Source: Phycisphaerales bacterium (GTDB lineage: Bacteria; Planctomycetota; Phycisphaerae; Phycisphaerales; UBA1924). From it: 37,447 bases of DNA. Location of the stretch: assembly GCA_020427635.1 (NCBI GenBank), contig JAGQOH010000031.1, positions 1-37,447 on the forward strand, in the 5' to 3' direction. Numbering within the stretch: the stretch's first letter is position 1; each line of letters opens with the position of its first letter. Positions 1 through 7,491 of this stretch are shown piece after piece. A program made the translations under genes and the position numbers. Below the pieces are notes generated by a model. It was not told the DNA's origin. It worked only from the letters and a program-made list of their open reading frames with translations, and made no database searches.

Positions 1-205
1 CGACGAGGTAGTCCTTGCCGCCGATCGTGATGAGCTTGGACAGGCTCGGGCCATGCAGTTTCGCGGCGGCGGCGGCCATGAGGATCGAAGCGATGATCGT
101 TGCGCAGACGCCTGCGCTGAGACGCCAGGAGCGCGTGGCGGCGTGACAACCGCCCTGCTTGCACGAGCCGCCTTGCTCTGCGCAACACGATTTCGATTCG
201 GTCAT
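1..205 (-). CDS. MauE/DoxX-like membrane protein, N-terminal fragment
   Basis: The gene runs off the left edge, and only the first 68 codons are visible. The ATG at 205 overlaps the TGA of the DUF1573 gene as ATGA, so translation is probably coupled. The product begins with a cysteine-rich stretch (Cys-Cys near residues 7-8, then Cys near 14 and 19). A hydrophobic segment follows at about residues 31-48, and then a Lys-Leu-His sequence. DUF1573 proteins of Planctomycetota often neighbour MauE/DoxX-type quinone or thiol oxidoreductase membrane proteins, which is the basis for the call. The catalytic part is outside the window, so the family is inferred from context and from the first membrane segment. 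The cysteines could bind metal or act in thiol exchange. Confidence 0.5.
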   Translation of the reverse strand, partial: MTESKSCCAEQGGSCKQGGCHAATRSWRLSAGVCATIIASILMAAAAAKLHGPSLSKLITIGGKDYLV

Positions 206-1488
206 TGGATGTTTCCGTTTTCGGCGACCAGCGGCTCGGCGGTCGGCACGTGTTCACCGGCCATGATGCCTGCCGCCCACACGCGCTGCACGATCGGGTT
301 TCCGCCTGCAGCGGGCGTGAACTTCATGTAGATCGGCGTGAGGAAGACTTCGCCTGGCGTGGTGATGCTCGAGACCACGTCAAACTCGATGCGCTGCGCC
401 TTGGGGAACATCGACGCGTTGTCTTCCTCCGTCAGGAGCGTGACGTTGGCGGTGAGATCGGATCGCCCAAAGAACGCCTCGATGGGTTGGCCATGATTCT
501 CAACCTTGCGGAAGACGGTCATGTCGAAGTGTGCGGGCTTGCCCGGCTCAAGGACGCCCAGGTTCAGGAAGCGCCGCGAGAGTGCGATTTCCTGGAGTCG
601 ACGGACATACTCGCGCTCGTGCTGCGCCGTTAGGGCGCCGAGGATGCGGAGCGGCAAGACCTCGGCATCGGGATGGTCGGTGACGATGCACAAGGCGGCC
701 GGAATCTGCGGCAGGTCGCGCAGGTCATAGACGATCGTGCATTCCATGAACTGGTCGCCATCCTCGGGCACGCGCTGCGTGATGCGTGGCGGCTGACCGT
801 TCACACTCAGCACCTTGAATGGATGATCGAGCGAGACGAGTTTGACAGCGCCGGTCTTGTAGCGAGAGTCGACGCGCAGGCGAGCGGGGTCGGCGGCGAT
901 CGGAAACTGGAACTCACCGATCAATCGCATGTCCGCGGGGCTGTTCGGAAAGCCCTTGAAGTAGACGTGGGCCTGCTTTTCGAAGGGGCCGACGTCGCCA
1001 CGAAGATCGATGTAGACATCGACGATGGCTTCGCCGTTCGGAGGAACGATTTCGGAGCGCGCCTTGGCGCGGGTGCAGTTACATGTGATGTGGATGCGGT
1101 CGATCTCGAGGGGCGCGCTCGTGTTGTTCTTGATGGTGAAGACGCCGTGCGCGAGTTGGTTTGGATTGACACGCTTCGCATCGAAGGTGGGTGGCTCGAC
1201 GGTGGCCACCTCGAACTTCTTGGGCATGATGCGTTGCGGCGTGGCCTGGGATCCGCTGGTCGCTGGTTGCTGTTGCGCCGCGATCGGCGTGGGCGTCGGG
1301 GCGGCTTGGGCGACGGAGGCGGGCGCCTTGGGCTCTGGCTTGTGGTCGGCGACTTGCTCGACCGTGGCGGGGCTGGCCTTTGGCTCGGGCGCATTGCCTG
1401 CGTCGCACGCGGACAGCGTCAGGGCCAGCACGGCACTCGATGCCGCGAGTCCGAGGCGCCACGAAACCAACGACCATCGACGAGCCAT
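202..1488 (-). CDS. DUF1573 domain lipoprotein
   Basis: This is a 428-residue protein. The start at 1488 is chosen because AGGAGG lies at 1498-1503, nine bases upstream; the longer open frame back to 1641 has no such support. A lipoprotein signal ends in Leu-Ser-Ala-Cys, so Cys28 should be lipidated. A Pro/Ala/Gln-rich linker covers roughly residues 30-90. A DUF1573 domain follows at about residues 100-190, with an Asn-Asn-Thr turn and the Cys-x-Cys-Thr variant of the usual Cys-Gly-Cys-Thr motif. The rest resembles further Ig-like beta domains. DUF1573 proteins are common in Planctomycetota and Bacteroidetes; no enzymatic role is known to me. The gene overlaps the downstream MauE-like gene by four bases, which suggests a two-gene envelope operon. 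Confidence 0.8.
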   Translation of the reverse strand: MARRWSLVSWRLGLAASSAVLALTLSACDAGNAPEPKASPATVEQVADHKPEPKAPASVAQAAPTPTPIAAQQQPATSGSQATPQRIMPKKFEVATVEPPTFDAKRVNPNQLAHGVFTIKNNTSAPLEIDRIHITCNCTRAKARSEIVPPNGEAIVDVYIDLRGDVGPFEKQAHVYFKGFPNSPADMRLIGEFQFPIAADPARLRVDSRYKTGAVKLVSLDHPFKVLSVNGQPPRITQRVPEDGDQFMECTIVYDLRDLPQIPAALCIVTDHPDAEVLPLRILGALTAQHEREYVRRLQEIALSRRFLNLGVLEPGKPAHFDMTVFRKVENHGQPIEAFFGRSDLTANVTLLTEEDNASMFPKAQRIEFDVVSSITTPGEVFLTPIYMKFTPAAGGNPIVQRVWAAGIMAGEHVPTAEPLVAENGNIQ

Positions 1489-1497
1489 GACCAAAAC

Positions 1498-1542
1498 CCT
1501 CCTGCCCACGGGCCTCACGAGGCCTGGGCGTCTGCCACTGTA
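1498..1542 (-). promoter_or_regulatory. Promoter, leader hairpin and SD of the DUF1573 gene
   Basis: Reading the minus strand, a TACAGT -10 hexamer (1537-1542) is followed at the expected initiation point by a strong hairpin. Its outer arms are 1525-1529 with 1504-1508, its inner arms 1520-1524 with 1511-1515, with a CGTG loop and a two-base bulge. The hairpin ends directly against the SD AGGAGG at 1498-1503. The transcript would therefore begin with a stable stem that abuts the ribosome-binding site. Confidence 0.45.
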
Positions 1543-1616
1543 GCCGGGCGAAGCCCGACAACGTATTGCAGGCTGGGACGGCGACGCCCCCACAGCGGTT
1601 GTACCGCCCAGCCTGC
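1543..1616. repeat. Palindromic intergenic elements between DUF1573 and uppS
   Basis: The divergent 231-base region between the DUF1573 gene and uppS holds two palindromic units. One is a short GC hairpin at about 1543-1558 (CCGGGC, GAA, GCCCG). The other is a 10-base perfect inverted repeat, GCAGGCTGGG at 1568-1577 with CCCAGCCTGC at 1607-1616. A small GCGG/CCGC stem lies inside it at 1595-1607. Neither is followed by a T-run. Both lie upstream of the presumed uppS -10, so they are probably not in the uppS transcript. They look like dispersed intergenic repeats, but copies elsewhere cannot be seen from here. Confidence 0.45.
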
Positions 1617-1704
1617 GGCGGTTGCCCACCGGGCTTGCCATCGGCCATTCCAGGGCGAACAGGCCAGGTAGCTTGGCGTACAGGTGCGAGAAAGGCGGGT
1701 TCGC

Positions 1705-1710
1705 TACGCT
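1705..1710 (+). promoter_or_regulatory. -10 element of uppS
   Basis: TACGCT lies nine bases before the chosen uppS ATG and no SD is visible. A transcript from here would have almost no leader. A -35 box is not recognisable. Confidence 0.35.
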
Positions 1711-1719
1711 GCCCCCGAG

Positions 1720-2493
1720 ATGGCTTCACCACCCACGATCGCCCAGACCGATTCGCTCTCGCTGCCCGACGGGCTGGCGCCGGAGTCGGTGCCGAAGCAC
1801 ATCGCGATCATCATGGATGGCAATGGACGCTGGGCGAAGCAGCAAGGCCTGCCCCGCTTCATGGGTCACAAGGCGGGGGCCGAGGCAGTGCGGCGGGTCG
1901 TTAAGGCGGCAGGCGGGCTTGGCGTGCAGCAGATCACGCTGTTCTGTTTCTCCAGCGAAAACTGGAAGCGTCCGGACGATGAGGTCAACGAGTTGATGAA
2001 GATGTATCTGCATCACCTCGTCGCGGAGCGCGATGAGCTCGCCCGGAATGGCATCCGTCTGGCGCAAATCGGGCGACGGGACGGGCTTCCCGAGGAAGCG
2101 CTGCGCGAACTGGAACGCACCGAGCACACGACGGCGCAACGCGGGGAGCGCACTCTGGCCATCGCGGTGAACTATGGCGGTCGCCAAGAACTGACGGACG
2201 CGATGCGCGCGATCGCGGGCAAGGTGCAGGCAGGTGAGCTGAAGCCAGAGGACATCAGTGAGGACACGATCGCGTCTCACCTTTACACAAAGGGCATGCC
2301 CGATCCGGATCTGGTGATTCGCAGCGCAGGCGAGATGCGCCTGAGCAACTTCCTGTTGTGGCAGATCAGCTATGCGGAGCTATATGTCACACCCAAGCTG
2401 TGGCCAGACTTCCAGGCGGAAGATCTGGTCGACGCGATCAAGTCCTATGCTGGGCGCACTAGGCGGTATGGCGGGCTGGAGCAGGAAAGCTGA
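1720..2493 (+). CDS. uppS: Isoprenyl transferase (undecaprenyl diphosphate synthase)
   Basis: This cis-prenyltransferase (257 residues) condenses isopentenyl diphosphate onto farnesyl diphosphate to make the C55 carrier lipid for cell-wall synthesis. The diagnostic Met-Asp-Gly-Asn-Gly-Arg-Trp motif is at residues 32-38, with catalytic Asp33. A Ser-Ser-Glu-Asn-Trp loop is at 78-82. The C-terminal diphosphate-binding block at 197-215 reads Arg-Ser-Ala-Gly-Glu where Arg-Thr-Gly-Gly-Glu or a close variant is usual; this is probably tolerated. The ATG at 1720 is preferred over an in-frame GTG at 1684 because it fits family length and sits just after a -10-like hexamer. The gene leads a plus-strand run with a DUF1444-like gene and cdsA, and uppS next to cdsA is a widespread order. 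Confidence 0.95.
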   Translation: MASPPTIAQTDSLSLPDGLAPESVPKHIAIIMDGNGRWAKQQGLPRFMGHKAGAEAVRRVVKAAGGLGVQQITLFCFSSENWKRPDDEVNELMKMYLHHLVAERDELARNGIRLAQIGRRDGLPEEALRELERTEHTTAQRGERTLAIAVNYGGRQELTDAMRAIAGKVQAGELKPEDISEDTIASHLYTKGMPDPDLVIRSAGEMRLSNFLLWQISYAELYVTPKLWPDFQAEDLVDAIKSYAGRTRRYGGLEQES

Positions 2494-2498
2494 TCGGC

Positions 2499-3422
2499 AT
2501 GCTGACGGCCGGATCCAACACAGGCACACTCACCGCGGACGATGCACGCCTCTTCGAGCAGGCGCTCAAGCTGCTCGGGGGAGAACTTGTGCGCGCACGT
2601 GAGCAAGCGCTCGAGATTCGCCTGCGGGATCGGCGATTGGAGCTCACTGCTTCGACCATCGGGCCGCAGCTGCGCGACCTGCCGGAACTGCCTGCGATGC
2701 CAAGCGCAACGCACGTCGCAGCGGCGCTGGCGTGTGTGCTCAATGAGCCCATCCCAGAGGCGCTGGTGCAGGATCTGGATTTCATTCGCCCGTGGCTGCG
2801 CCCGCAACTTGTCAAGACGACGGAGTTGCAAGGCCCACGCCGGGCGATGTGTCGACGCGAGGCGTTTGGCGGCCTGTTGCTGGCGATTGCTGCGGGGCGC
2901 GGACCCCGTTGCGCGCTGCTGACCACCAAGCTCCTTGATGCCTGGAAGCTGACATTCGACGAGGTGCTGGTCATCGCCAAGGAAAACCTCGCCATTGAGC
3001 TCGCCAAGGCCGGCGTGCATGACATCGAGGGCTCGGCCGGGGTGCTTGCGATCGCGCACGACATTGAGCCGGCTTGCTGCGCGTATCTCTTGTTTGACCG
3101 GCTGCTGGCGGAGTGGGACGCCGTCCATGGCGCGGTGTTCGCGGTCCCCGATGAGGAGACGACGCTGGTCCTGCCCGTGGAAGAGGGCGGCGGGTCAGAG
3201 GGCGTCGCGGGGCTTATCCAGGCGGCGTTGTCGTGGAGTGCGGATACGGAGTCTGCCAGTGGCGAACTGCTGAGCGACCAGGTGTTTTGGATCCGCAGGG
3301 ACGGTGATATCGCGCGCCTGCCCATGACGCGCATCGAGGAGCGCGCCGGGCGGCGCGTGCAGCTCGAAGCCACCGGGCCCATGAGCGATCTGCTGACCAT
3401 CCTGGGCGAGGTCACCGAGTGA
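2499..3422 (+). CDS. DUF1444-like protein of unknown function
   Basis: The 307-residue protein has no signal peptide or membrane segment and should be cytoplasmic. The start lies five bases after the uppS stop, so it is almost certainly cotranscribed. A central stretch at about residues 142-166 (a Trp-x-Leu-Thr-x-Asp-Glu pattern followed by Ala-x-Glu-Asn-Leu) recalls the DUF1444/YtpQ family, in which this helix is conserved. A following alpha/beta part contains a Leu-Leu-Phe-Asp-Arg-Leu strand-helix unit typical of the same family. I am not sure of the assignment. Nothing in the sequence shows an active site. It could be a lineage-specific gene carried in the prenyl/phospholipid operon. Confidence 0.75.
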   Translation: MLTAGSNTGTLTADDARLFEQALKLLGGELVRAREQALEIRLRDRRLELTASTIGPQLRDLPELPAMPSATHVAAALACVLNEPIPEALVQDLDFIRPWLRPQLVKTTELQGPRRAMCRREAFGGLLLAIAAGRGPRCALLTTKLLDAWKLTFDEVLVIAKENLAIELAKAGVHDIEGSAGVLAIAHDIEPACCAYLLFDRLLAEWDAVHGAVFAVPDEETTLVLPVEEGGGSEGVAGLIQAALSWSADTESASGELLSDQVFWIRRDGDIARLPMTRIEERAGRRVQLEATGPMSDLLTILGEVTE

Positions 3423-3445
3423 GCCGCACGCGCGGCCAAGATCGG

Positions 3446-3451
3446 TAGGCT
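3446..3451 (+). promoter_or_regulatory. -10 element of cdsA
   Basis: TAGGCT lies seven bases before the GTG start of cdsA, in the 36-base gap after the preceding gene. If used, it would give a leaderless cdsA transcript in addition to readthrough from uppS. Confidence 0.35.
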
Positions 3452-3458
3452 GGTCGAC

Positions 3459-4334
3459 GTGCTGCGGCATCGACTGACTCTGGGCCCGATCCTGATTGCG
3501 CTTGTCATTGCCATGGCATGGCTTGACGAGTGGATCGAAACACAGACAGGCCGACCCTCTGCGATTGTGTTCCCGGTCTTGGTGATTGCGATCTTGTTTG
3601 CAGTCCAGGAGATCGCACCGATCTTTAGGGCGCTCAATACGCGTGCCTCGCGGCGTTTGCTGTCAGTGGCGGCGGGACTTGGTTTGTGCGCCGCAGCGTT
3701 TACACCGCCATCGGTCGCGGGCGTTTCGGGCGTGGCGGTCGTGTGCAGCTGTGCGATTGTGACGCTCATCGGTTCGATCGTGATCTACGCGCGCCAACAA
3801 AGCAGCGCGGGGGTCACTGCGGGCGCTGCGGCAGCGCTCTTTGTCTTTGTGTACTTGGGGCTGCTTGGTGGATTCCTTGTGGTCCTGCGGAACTCGTTTT
3901 CCGCTTGGGTGTTGCTTGGTGTGGTGCTGGTGACCAAGAGCTGCGATATCGGGGCGTACTTCACCGGGCGGGCGATTGGGCGGCACAAGCTCATTCCGTG
4001 GCTTAGCCCAGGCAAGACCTGGGAGGGACTGTTCGGCGGGGTGGCGTTGTCGACGCTGCTCGGCATGGGCGGCGTCGCCCTCGCACACGTGGGCGGCGAA
4101 CTGCCCGATTTGAGCCTGCTGCACGGCGCCATGATCGGTGCGATGCTTGGACTGGTCGGACAGGGGGGTGATCTCGTCGCCAGTGTGCTCAAGCGTGACG
4201 CGGGGTTCAAGGACTATTCGTCTCGCCTGCCGGGCTTTGGCGGCGTGATGGACGTGCTCGATTCGGCATTGCTCACTGCGCCTGTGGCCTATTGGATGTT
4301 GGCGGCGCTCACACACCCCGCGCCAACGGGGTGA
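3459..4334 (+). CDS. cdsA: Phosphatidate cytidylyltransferase (CDP-diglyceride synthase)
   Basis: This integral membrane enzyme (291 residues) makes CDP-diacylglycerol from phosphatidic acid and CTP, the branch point of phospholipid synthesis. It is hydrophobic throughout, with about seven or eight membrane segments. Family motifs are Lys160-Ser-Cys-Asp-Ile-Gly, Ser-Pro-Gly-Lys-Thr-Trp-Glu-Gly at 183-190, and the C-terminal signature starting Gly-Asp-Leu at 237. In the signature the usual Leu-Pro-x-His-Gly-Gly-x-x-Asp-Arg-x-Asp appears as Leu-Pro-Gly-Phe-Gly-Gly-Val-Met-Asp-Val-Leu-Asp, so the His and Arg are replaced while both acidic residues remain. I believe this variant also occurs in other divergent CdsA proteins. 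The start is GTG, and no ATG fits the first membrane helix. It belongs with uppS in envelope-precursor synthesis. Confidence 0.93.
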   Translation: MLRHRLTLGPILIALVIAMAWLDEWIETQTGRPSAIVFPVLVIAILFAVQEIAPIFRALNTRASRRLLSVAAGLGLCAAAFTPPSVAGVSGVAVVCSCAIVTLIGSIVIYARQQSSAGVTAGAAAALFVFVYLGLLGGFLVVLRNSFSAWVLLGVVLVTKSCDIGAYFTGRAIGRHKLIPWLSPGKTWEGLFGGVALSTLLGMGGVALAHVGGELPDLSLLHGAMIGAMLGLVGQGGDLVASVLKRDAGFKDYSSRLPGFGGVMDVLDSALLTAPVAYWMLAALTHPAPTG

Positions 4335-4342
4335 GAAGGCGA

Positions 4343-4397
4343 TACACTGCCGGTGATGAACGGATCGAAGGCAATGCGGAGGGGCGGATGGGCGTAA
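4343..4397 (+). promoter_or_regulatory. -10 element and 13-codon leader ORF before the coiled-coil gene
   Basis: TACACT at 4343-4348 is followed after seven bases by an ATG (4356). That ATG opens a 13-codon frame (MNGSKAMRRGGWA) ending in TAA at 4395-4397. It contains the SD of the next gene (GGAGG at 4378-4382) and overlaps that gene's start at 4388 by ten bases. This geometry allows translational coupling or a leader peptide. Chance occurrence is possible. Confidence 0.3.
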
Positions 4398-5176
4398 CGA
4401 GCAAACTGCTGGCCCTGTATCAGGTCGATCAGCAGCTGCACGGGCTGAAGAGCAGGCTGCGGTCTGCGGAGTCGTATCTCAAGGCACAAGAGTTCAAGCT
4501 GGAGAAGCTCGAAGAGCAGCTCAAGCTGATGGCGGTGCAGCTGCGCCAGCTCGAGGCGGCCGCCAAGAATGACGAAGTCACGGCGAACGGCATCGACGAG
4601 CGCATTGCGATGCTGCGCGAGCGCATGAATAGTGCCGCGACCAGTAAACAGCACCAGGCACTGCTGGTAGAAATCAACACGCTCAAGAACGACAAGGGCG
4701 AAGCCGAGGAGCGCGGCCTGGAGAGCCTGACCAAGCTCGACGAAGTGAAGGGCGAGGTGGCCACTCTAGAAGCCCGTCGCGAGGAACTGCGCAAGGTGCG
4801 CACCGTTGCTGAGAAGGACCGGGATGCACGCCAGGCGGAGATTGGCGATCGCCTGCGTGAGCTGGAGGGCGAGCGCGTCGAGAAGGCCAAGGACGTCCCG
4901 GGCGATGCGTTGACGCTCTATGAGACACGCCTGACGCTCGGCATCGAGGAAGTCATGTCCGCCGTCGAGCTCTCTGACAAGCGCCGGATGGAATTCACGT
5001 GCGCTCTCTCCAACCAATTGCTTCCCATTGAATTGGTCAACAAGCTGCTGCGCCGCGATGGCATCGTGACGTGCCCGATCAGCCATGCGATTCTGTACTT
5101 GCCCGACGACTTGCGCGATGCGCTGGACGCTGAGTCAGAGAAGAAGCGCAAGAAGACGGCTGCTGCGAATAAGTAG
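4388..5176 (+). CDS. COG1579-type coiled-coil protein with degenerate zinc ribbon
   Basis: The 262-residue protein is almost all alpha-helical coiled coil from residue 10 to about 165. A C-terminal region lies where COG1579 proteins carry a C4 zinc ribbon. The N-terminal pattern (Leu-Leu-x-Leu-x-x-x-Asp) and a Ser-Lys-Gln-His-Gln-Ala-Leu motif at 86-92 fit the family. In the ribbon the two Cys-x-x-Cys knuckles are reduced to Cys205-x-x-Ser and Cys229-x-x-Ser-His, so only two of four zinc ligands remain. The start is set by GGAGG at 4378-4382, five bases before the ATG. Family members have been linked to RNA or nucleic-acid handling and division, but no firm role is known to me. It is cytoplasmic and probably transcribed on its own after cdsA. 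Confidence 0.85.
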   Translation: MGVTSKLLALYQVDQQLHGLKSRLRSAESYLKAQEFKLEKLEEQLKLMAVQLRQLEAAAKNDEVTANGIDERIAMLRERMNSAATSKQHQALLVEINTLKNDKGEAEERGLESLTKLDEVKGEVATLEARREELRKVRTVAEKDRDARQAEIGDRLRELEGERVEKAKDVPGDALTLYETRLTLGIEEVMSAVELSDKRRMEFTCALSNQLLPIELVNKLLRRDGIVTCPISHAILYLPDDLRDALDAESEKKRKKTAAANK

Positions 5177-5199
5177 GCCCGGGCGATCGGCGCTGGCCC

Positions 5200-6045
5200 C
5201 TACTGAAGAAATGTGCCTTCGCAAACATACGCCACCGGCCCGGTGAGCGTGCAGTTCGCGTCTTCTTCCACGCGCACGTGCAAGACGCCGCCCGGCACGC
5301 GCACCTCCACGTTGGAACTCGCCAGCCCCGCCGCCACCAGCAATGCCGCCACGACGCAAGCGCCTGAACCGCAGGCCTGCGTCGGCCCTGCGCCACGCTC
5401 GTGGGAGCGCATGACGATTTGCAGGGGCGTCTTGATGTGCACCAGATGCACGTTCATGCCTTGAGGAAACGCGGGGCGCCTTTCGTAGCGCGGTCCAAAG
5501 CGAGCGAGATCTGCTTCCGTTGGCTCCGAATCCGAGAGGATCACCATGTGCGGGTTGCCAATGTCGCCAAAGCCGATGCGCAGACCCTCAAGCGTGTAGA
5601 GCGGCTCGCCCCCTCCTGCCCCAAGGATGTCCATGTCAATGCCCATGGGGGTGGCCCCGAGGCGTACACGCCCCATGGCAAGCGACACCACATCATGTCC
5701 AACTCGAGCCGCGATCGTGCGCCCACCCATGCGCACCTCGAAGTCGCTTGGCGCGCCGTGGTGATCCTGCAGCAATCGCGCGGCGCAACGCAAGCCGTTG
5801 CCACACATGCCACCATCGGAACCGTCGGCGTTGACGACGCGTGCGCTCCACGTGCCGGCGTCTCGGGTCAGGATGATCACGCCGTCTGCGCCAAGGCCAG
5901 TGCGCCGATGGCACATCGCGCGGACGATCTTCGCACTGATGTCGGCAAGGTCCGGGTGCTCAATGGCATCCAGAAAAAGATAGTCATTCGCACAGCCGTG
6001 CATCTTGAGGAACGGGATGGGATCGGGCCCAGGCATATCACTCAT
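5200..6045 (-). CDS. dapF: Diaminopimelate epimerase
   Basis: The enzyme (281 residues) converts LL- to meso-diaminopimelate without a cofactor, giving lysine and the peptidoglycan cross-linking residue. The two catalytic cysteines are present: Cys81 in the Met-Cys-Gly-Asn-Gly motif and Cys225 in Ala-Cys-Gly-Ser-Gly-Ala. Substrate-binding Asn20 lies in the N-terminal motif and Glu217-Arg in the second half. The ATG at 6045 overlaps the TGA of the upstream M48 gene as ATGA, so it is chosen over an earlier codon at 6072. The gene is last in a three-gene run with a lipoprotein and a protease. It faces the coiled-coil gene across 23 bases. dapF supports a diaminopimelate-type peptidoglycan, consistent with recent views on planctomycetes. 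Confidence 0.95.
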   Translation of the reverse strand: MSDMPGPDPIPFLKMHGCANDYLFLDAIEHPDLADISAKIVRAMCHRRTGLGADGVIILTRDAGTWSARVVNADGSDGGMCGNGLRCAARLLQDHHGAPSDFEVRMGGRTIAARVGHDVVSLAMGRVRLGATPMGIDMDILGAGGGEPLYTLEGLRIGFGDIGNPHMVILSDSEPTEADLARFGPRYERRPAFPQGMNVHLVHIKTPLQIVMRSHERGAGPTQACGSGACVVAALLVAAGLASSNVEVRVPGGVLHVRVEEDANCTLTGPVAYVCEGTFLQ

Positions 6046-7466
6046 ATTGTCACCAAACCAAGCACGATCCACATTCCAGTGGTCAGCAACCCCAGCGCCG
6101 TAACGCCCTTGATGATGTTGACGGTGCGATCGATAGGTAAGCGGGTGGCAAGCACACCAACGATGGCGCGGAGGTGCTGCTGGCGCACCGCGATGGAGCC
6201 ATGGCGAAACGATCGGCGCCGAAGATGCACGTTGTTGAGCCTCGCCACAGACCCCAGGGCCCCCGCCATTGCTTCTGCCGAGGCCGGGTCAATCGTTGGC
6301 GGGGTCATCCGTTGCGAGCGCGTGGCGGCCGTCCAGCCGGCGAGATGCTGGGCGGCACACGCATCGGCTTGCCACTCGAACCGCCGAGAAACAAACCCAA
6401 ACCATGCAATGCTCGCAAGCACTGTGGGTGGTACGGCAAGCAGGCCCATGACCGATTCACTCTGCGCGCCAAGCCCCACACCCGCCAACCATCCAAACCC
6501 AACCCACGACACGCTTGTGACCAAGAGCATGCTTGCGAGCAGCCAAGGCAAGTGATTCTTGCGGGCGTGGGCGAGTTCGTGGGCCATGACTGCTTCCACT
6601 TGATGCGTCGGCAAGCGATCGAGCAATCCATCTGTGAGCAAAACGAACCGCAGCGGCGCAATGAGGCCGATGAGCGCGCCATTGATCATCCCGCCGTGCG
6701 TTCGCCAGACGAGCAGATCATTGCACTTGATGCGCTGTTCCTGGCACATGTCGTCCAGGCGAGCTCGCAGCGGCCCCGCCCCAAGCCGACGCGTCGCCCA
6801 AATGTAGCGCACGAGCAGCGGCATGATCACGATCGCAAGCAGCACGCCGGCGTATTGCAATGTCGCTTCGAGCCCGGCGCTCCATGCTTGGCGCTTGGCA
6901 ACGTGCTCCATACCTTCGCTCCAGCCGGAAATAATCGTCACCGGCGCCAGCACAGTCAGGATGCGGTGGCGCATCTGATCGATCAGGTAGCCGCCTCTCG
7001 TCGGCATCGACACAATCGGTTCGCCCTCATCCAACTGACGCATCAGCACCGACTCGCGCAGCCGACGATCCATCGGATACCACGCAGCGTGCGTCGCCAG
7101 CAGCACAACAATGGGCGGCGCCGCAACAAAAGCCTCATCCAGCAGCACCGGGTTGCCAAGCGTCTCGCGCGTCAACTCGAGCACATGCAGGATGAAGATC
7201 GCCACGACATGGTGCGCAACAATCCCGAGCCGCGCGAAGCGAACACCCAACTCCGCCCGATGCACCCAACGCAAGCGACCAGTGTGGTCCAGCTGCTTTG
7301 TGCAGAGCGTGACCCACAAAAACACTGCGGCTGCCAGCAGCGCATAGCCGCCAAGCCAGACCGCCGCAGCCGCGCCCCTCGCCAAGGGAGGCGCCGACAT
7401 TGCATCGGCAAGGCCATCGTGCAAGGCGATGGCAATGAGCACGCTCAATACAACGCCGTCGATCAT
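6042..7466 (-). CDS. M48 family membrane metallopeptidase
   Basis: This polytopic membrane protein (474 residues) has the zinc protease motif His-Glu-Leu-Ala-His at residues 296-300. A downstream third-ligand motif, Glu364-Trp-Gln-Ala-Asp, follows, as in HtpX/Ste24-type M48 enzymes. Membrane helices are evident near residues 5-15, 32-56, 80-100, 115-128 and around 206-222, with a pair flanking residues 308-360. The ATG at 7466 is chosen over 7523, which lies inside the upstream gene; an AGGGA sequence precedes it. It ends in an ATGA overlap with dapF. M48 enzymes of this kind act in membrane-protein quality control or cleave small peptides at the membrane. The substrate here is unknown. It is longer than HtpX (about 290 residues), with an extra N-terminal membrane half. 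Confidence 0.85.
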   Translation of the reverse strand: MIDGVVLSVLIAIALHDGLADAMSAPPLARGAAAAVWLGGYALLAAAVFLWVTLCTKQLDHTGRLRWVHRAELGVRFARLGIVAHHVVAIFILHVLELTRETLGNPVLLDEAFVAAPPIVVLLATHAAWYPMDRRLRESVLMRQLDEGEPIVSMPTRGGYLIDQMRHRILTVLAPVTIISGWSEGMEHVAKRQAWSAGLEATLQYAGVLLAIVIMPLLVRYIWATRRLGAGPLRARLDDMCQEQRIKCNDLLVWRTHGGMINGALIGLIAPLRFVLLTDGLLDRLPTHQVEAVMAHELAHARKNHLPWLLASMLLVTSVSWVGFGWLAGVGLGAQSESVMGLLAVPPTVLASIAWFGFVSRRFEWQADACAAQHLAGWTAATRSQRMTPPTIDPASAEAMAGALGSVARLNNVHLRRRSFRHGSIAVRQQHLRAIVGVLATRLPIDRTVNIIKGVTALGLLTTGMWIVLGLVTI

Positions 7467-7491
7467 GACATCCCTGTCCGCATCACTGGAA

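Noticed and set aside
2459..3769. 436-codon minus-strand open frame opposite the DUF1444-like gene and cdsA
   Set aside because: The Ser/Arg-rich product has no family match, and the plus-strand genes are supported by motifs and spacing.
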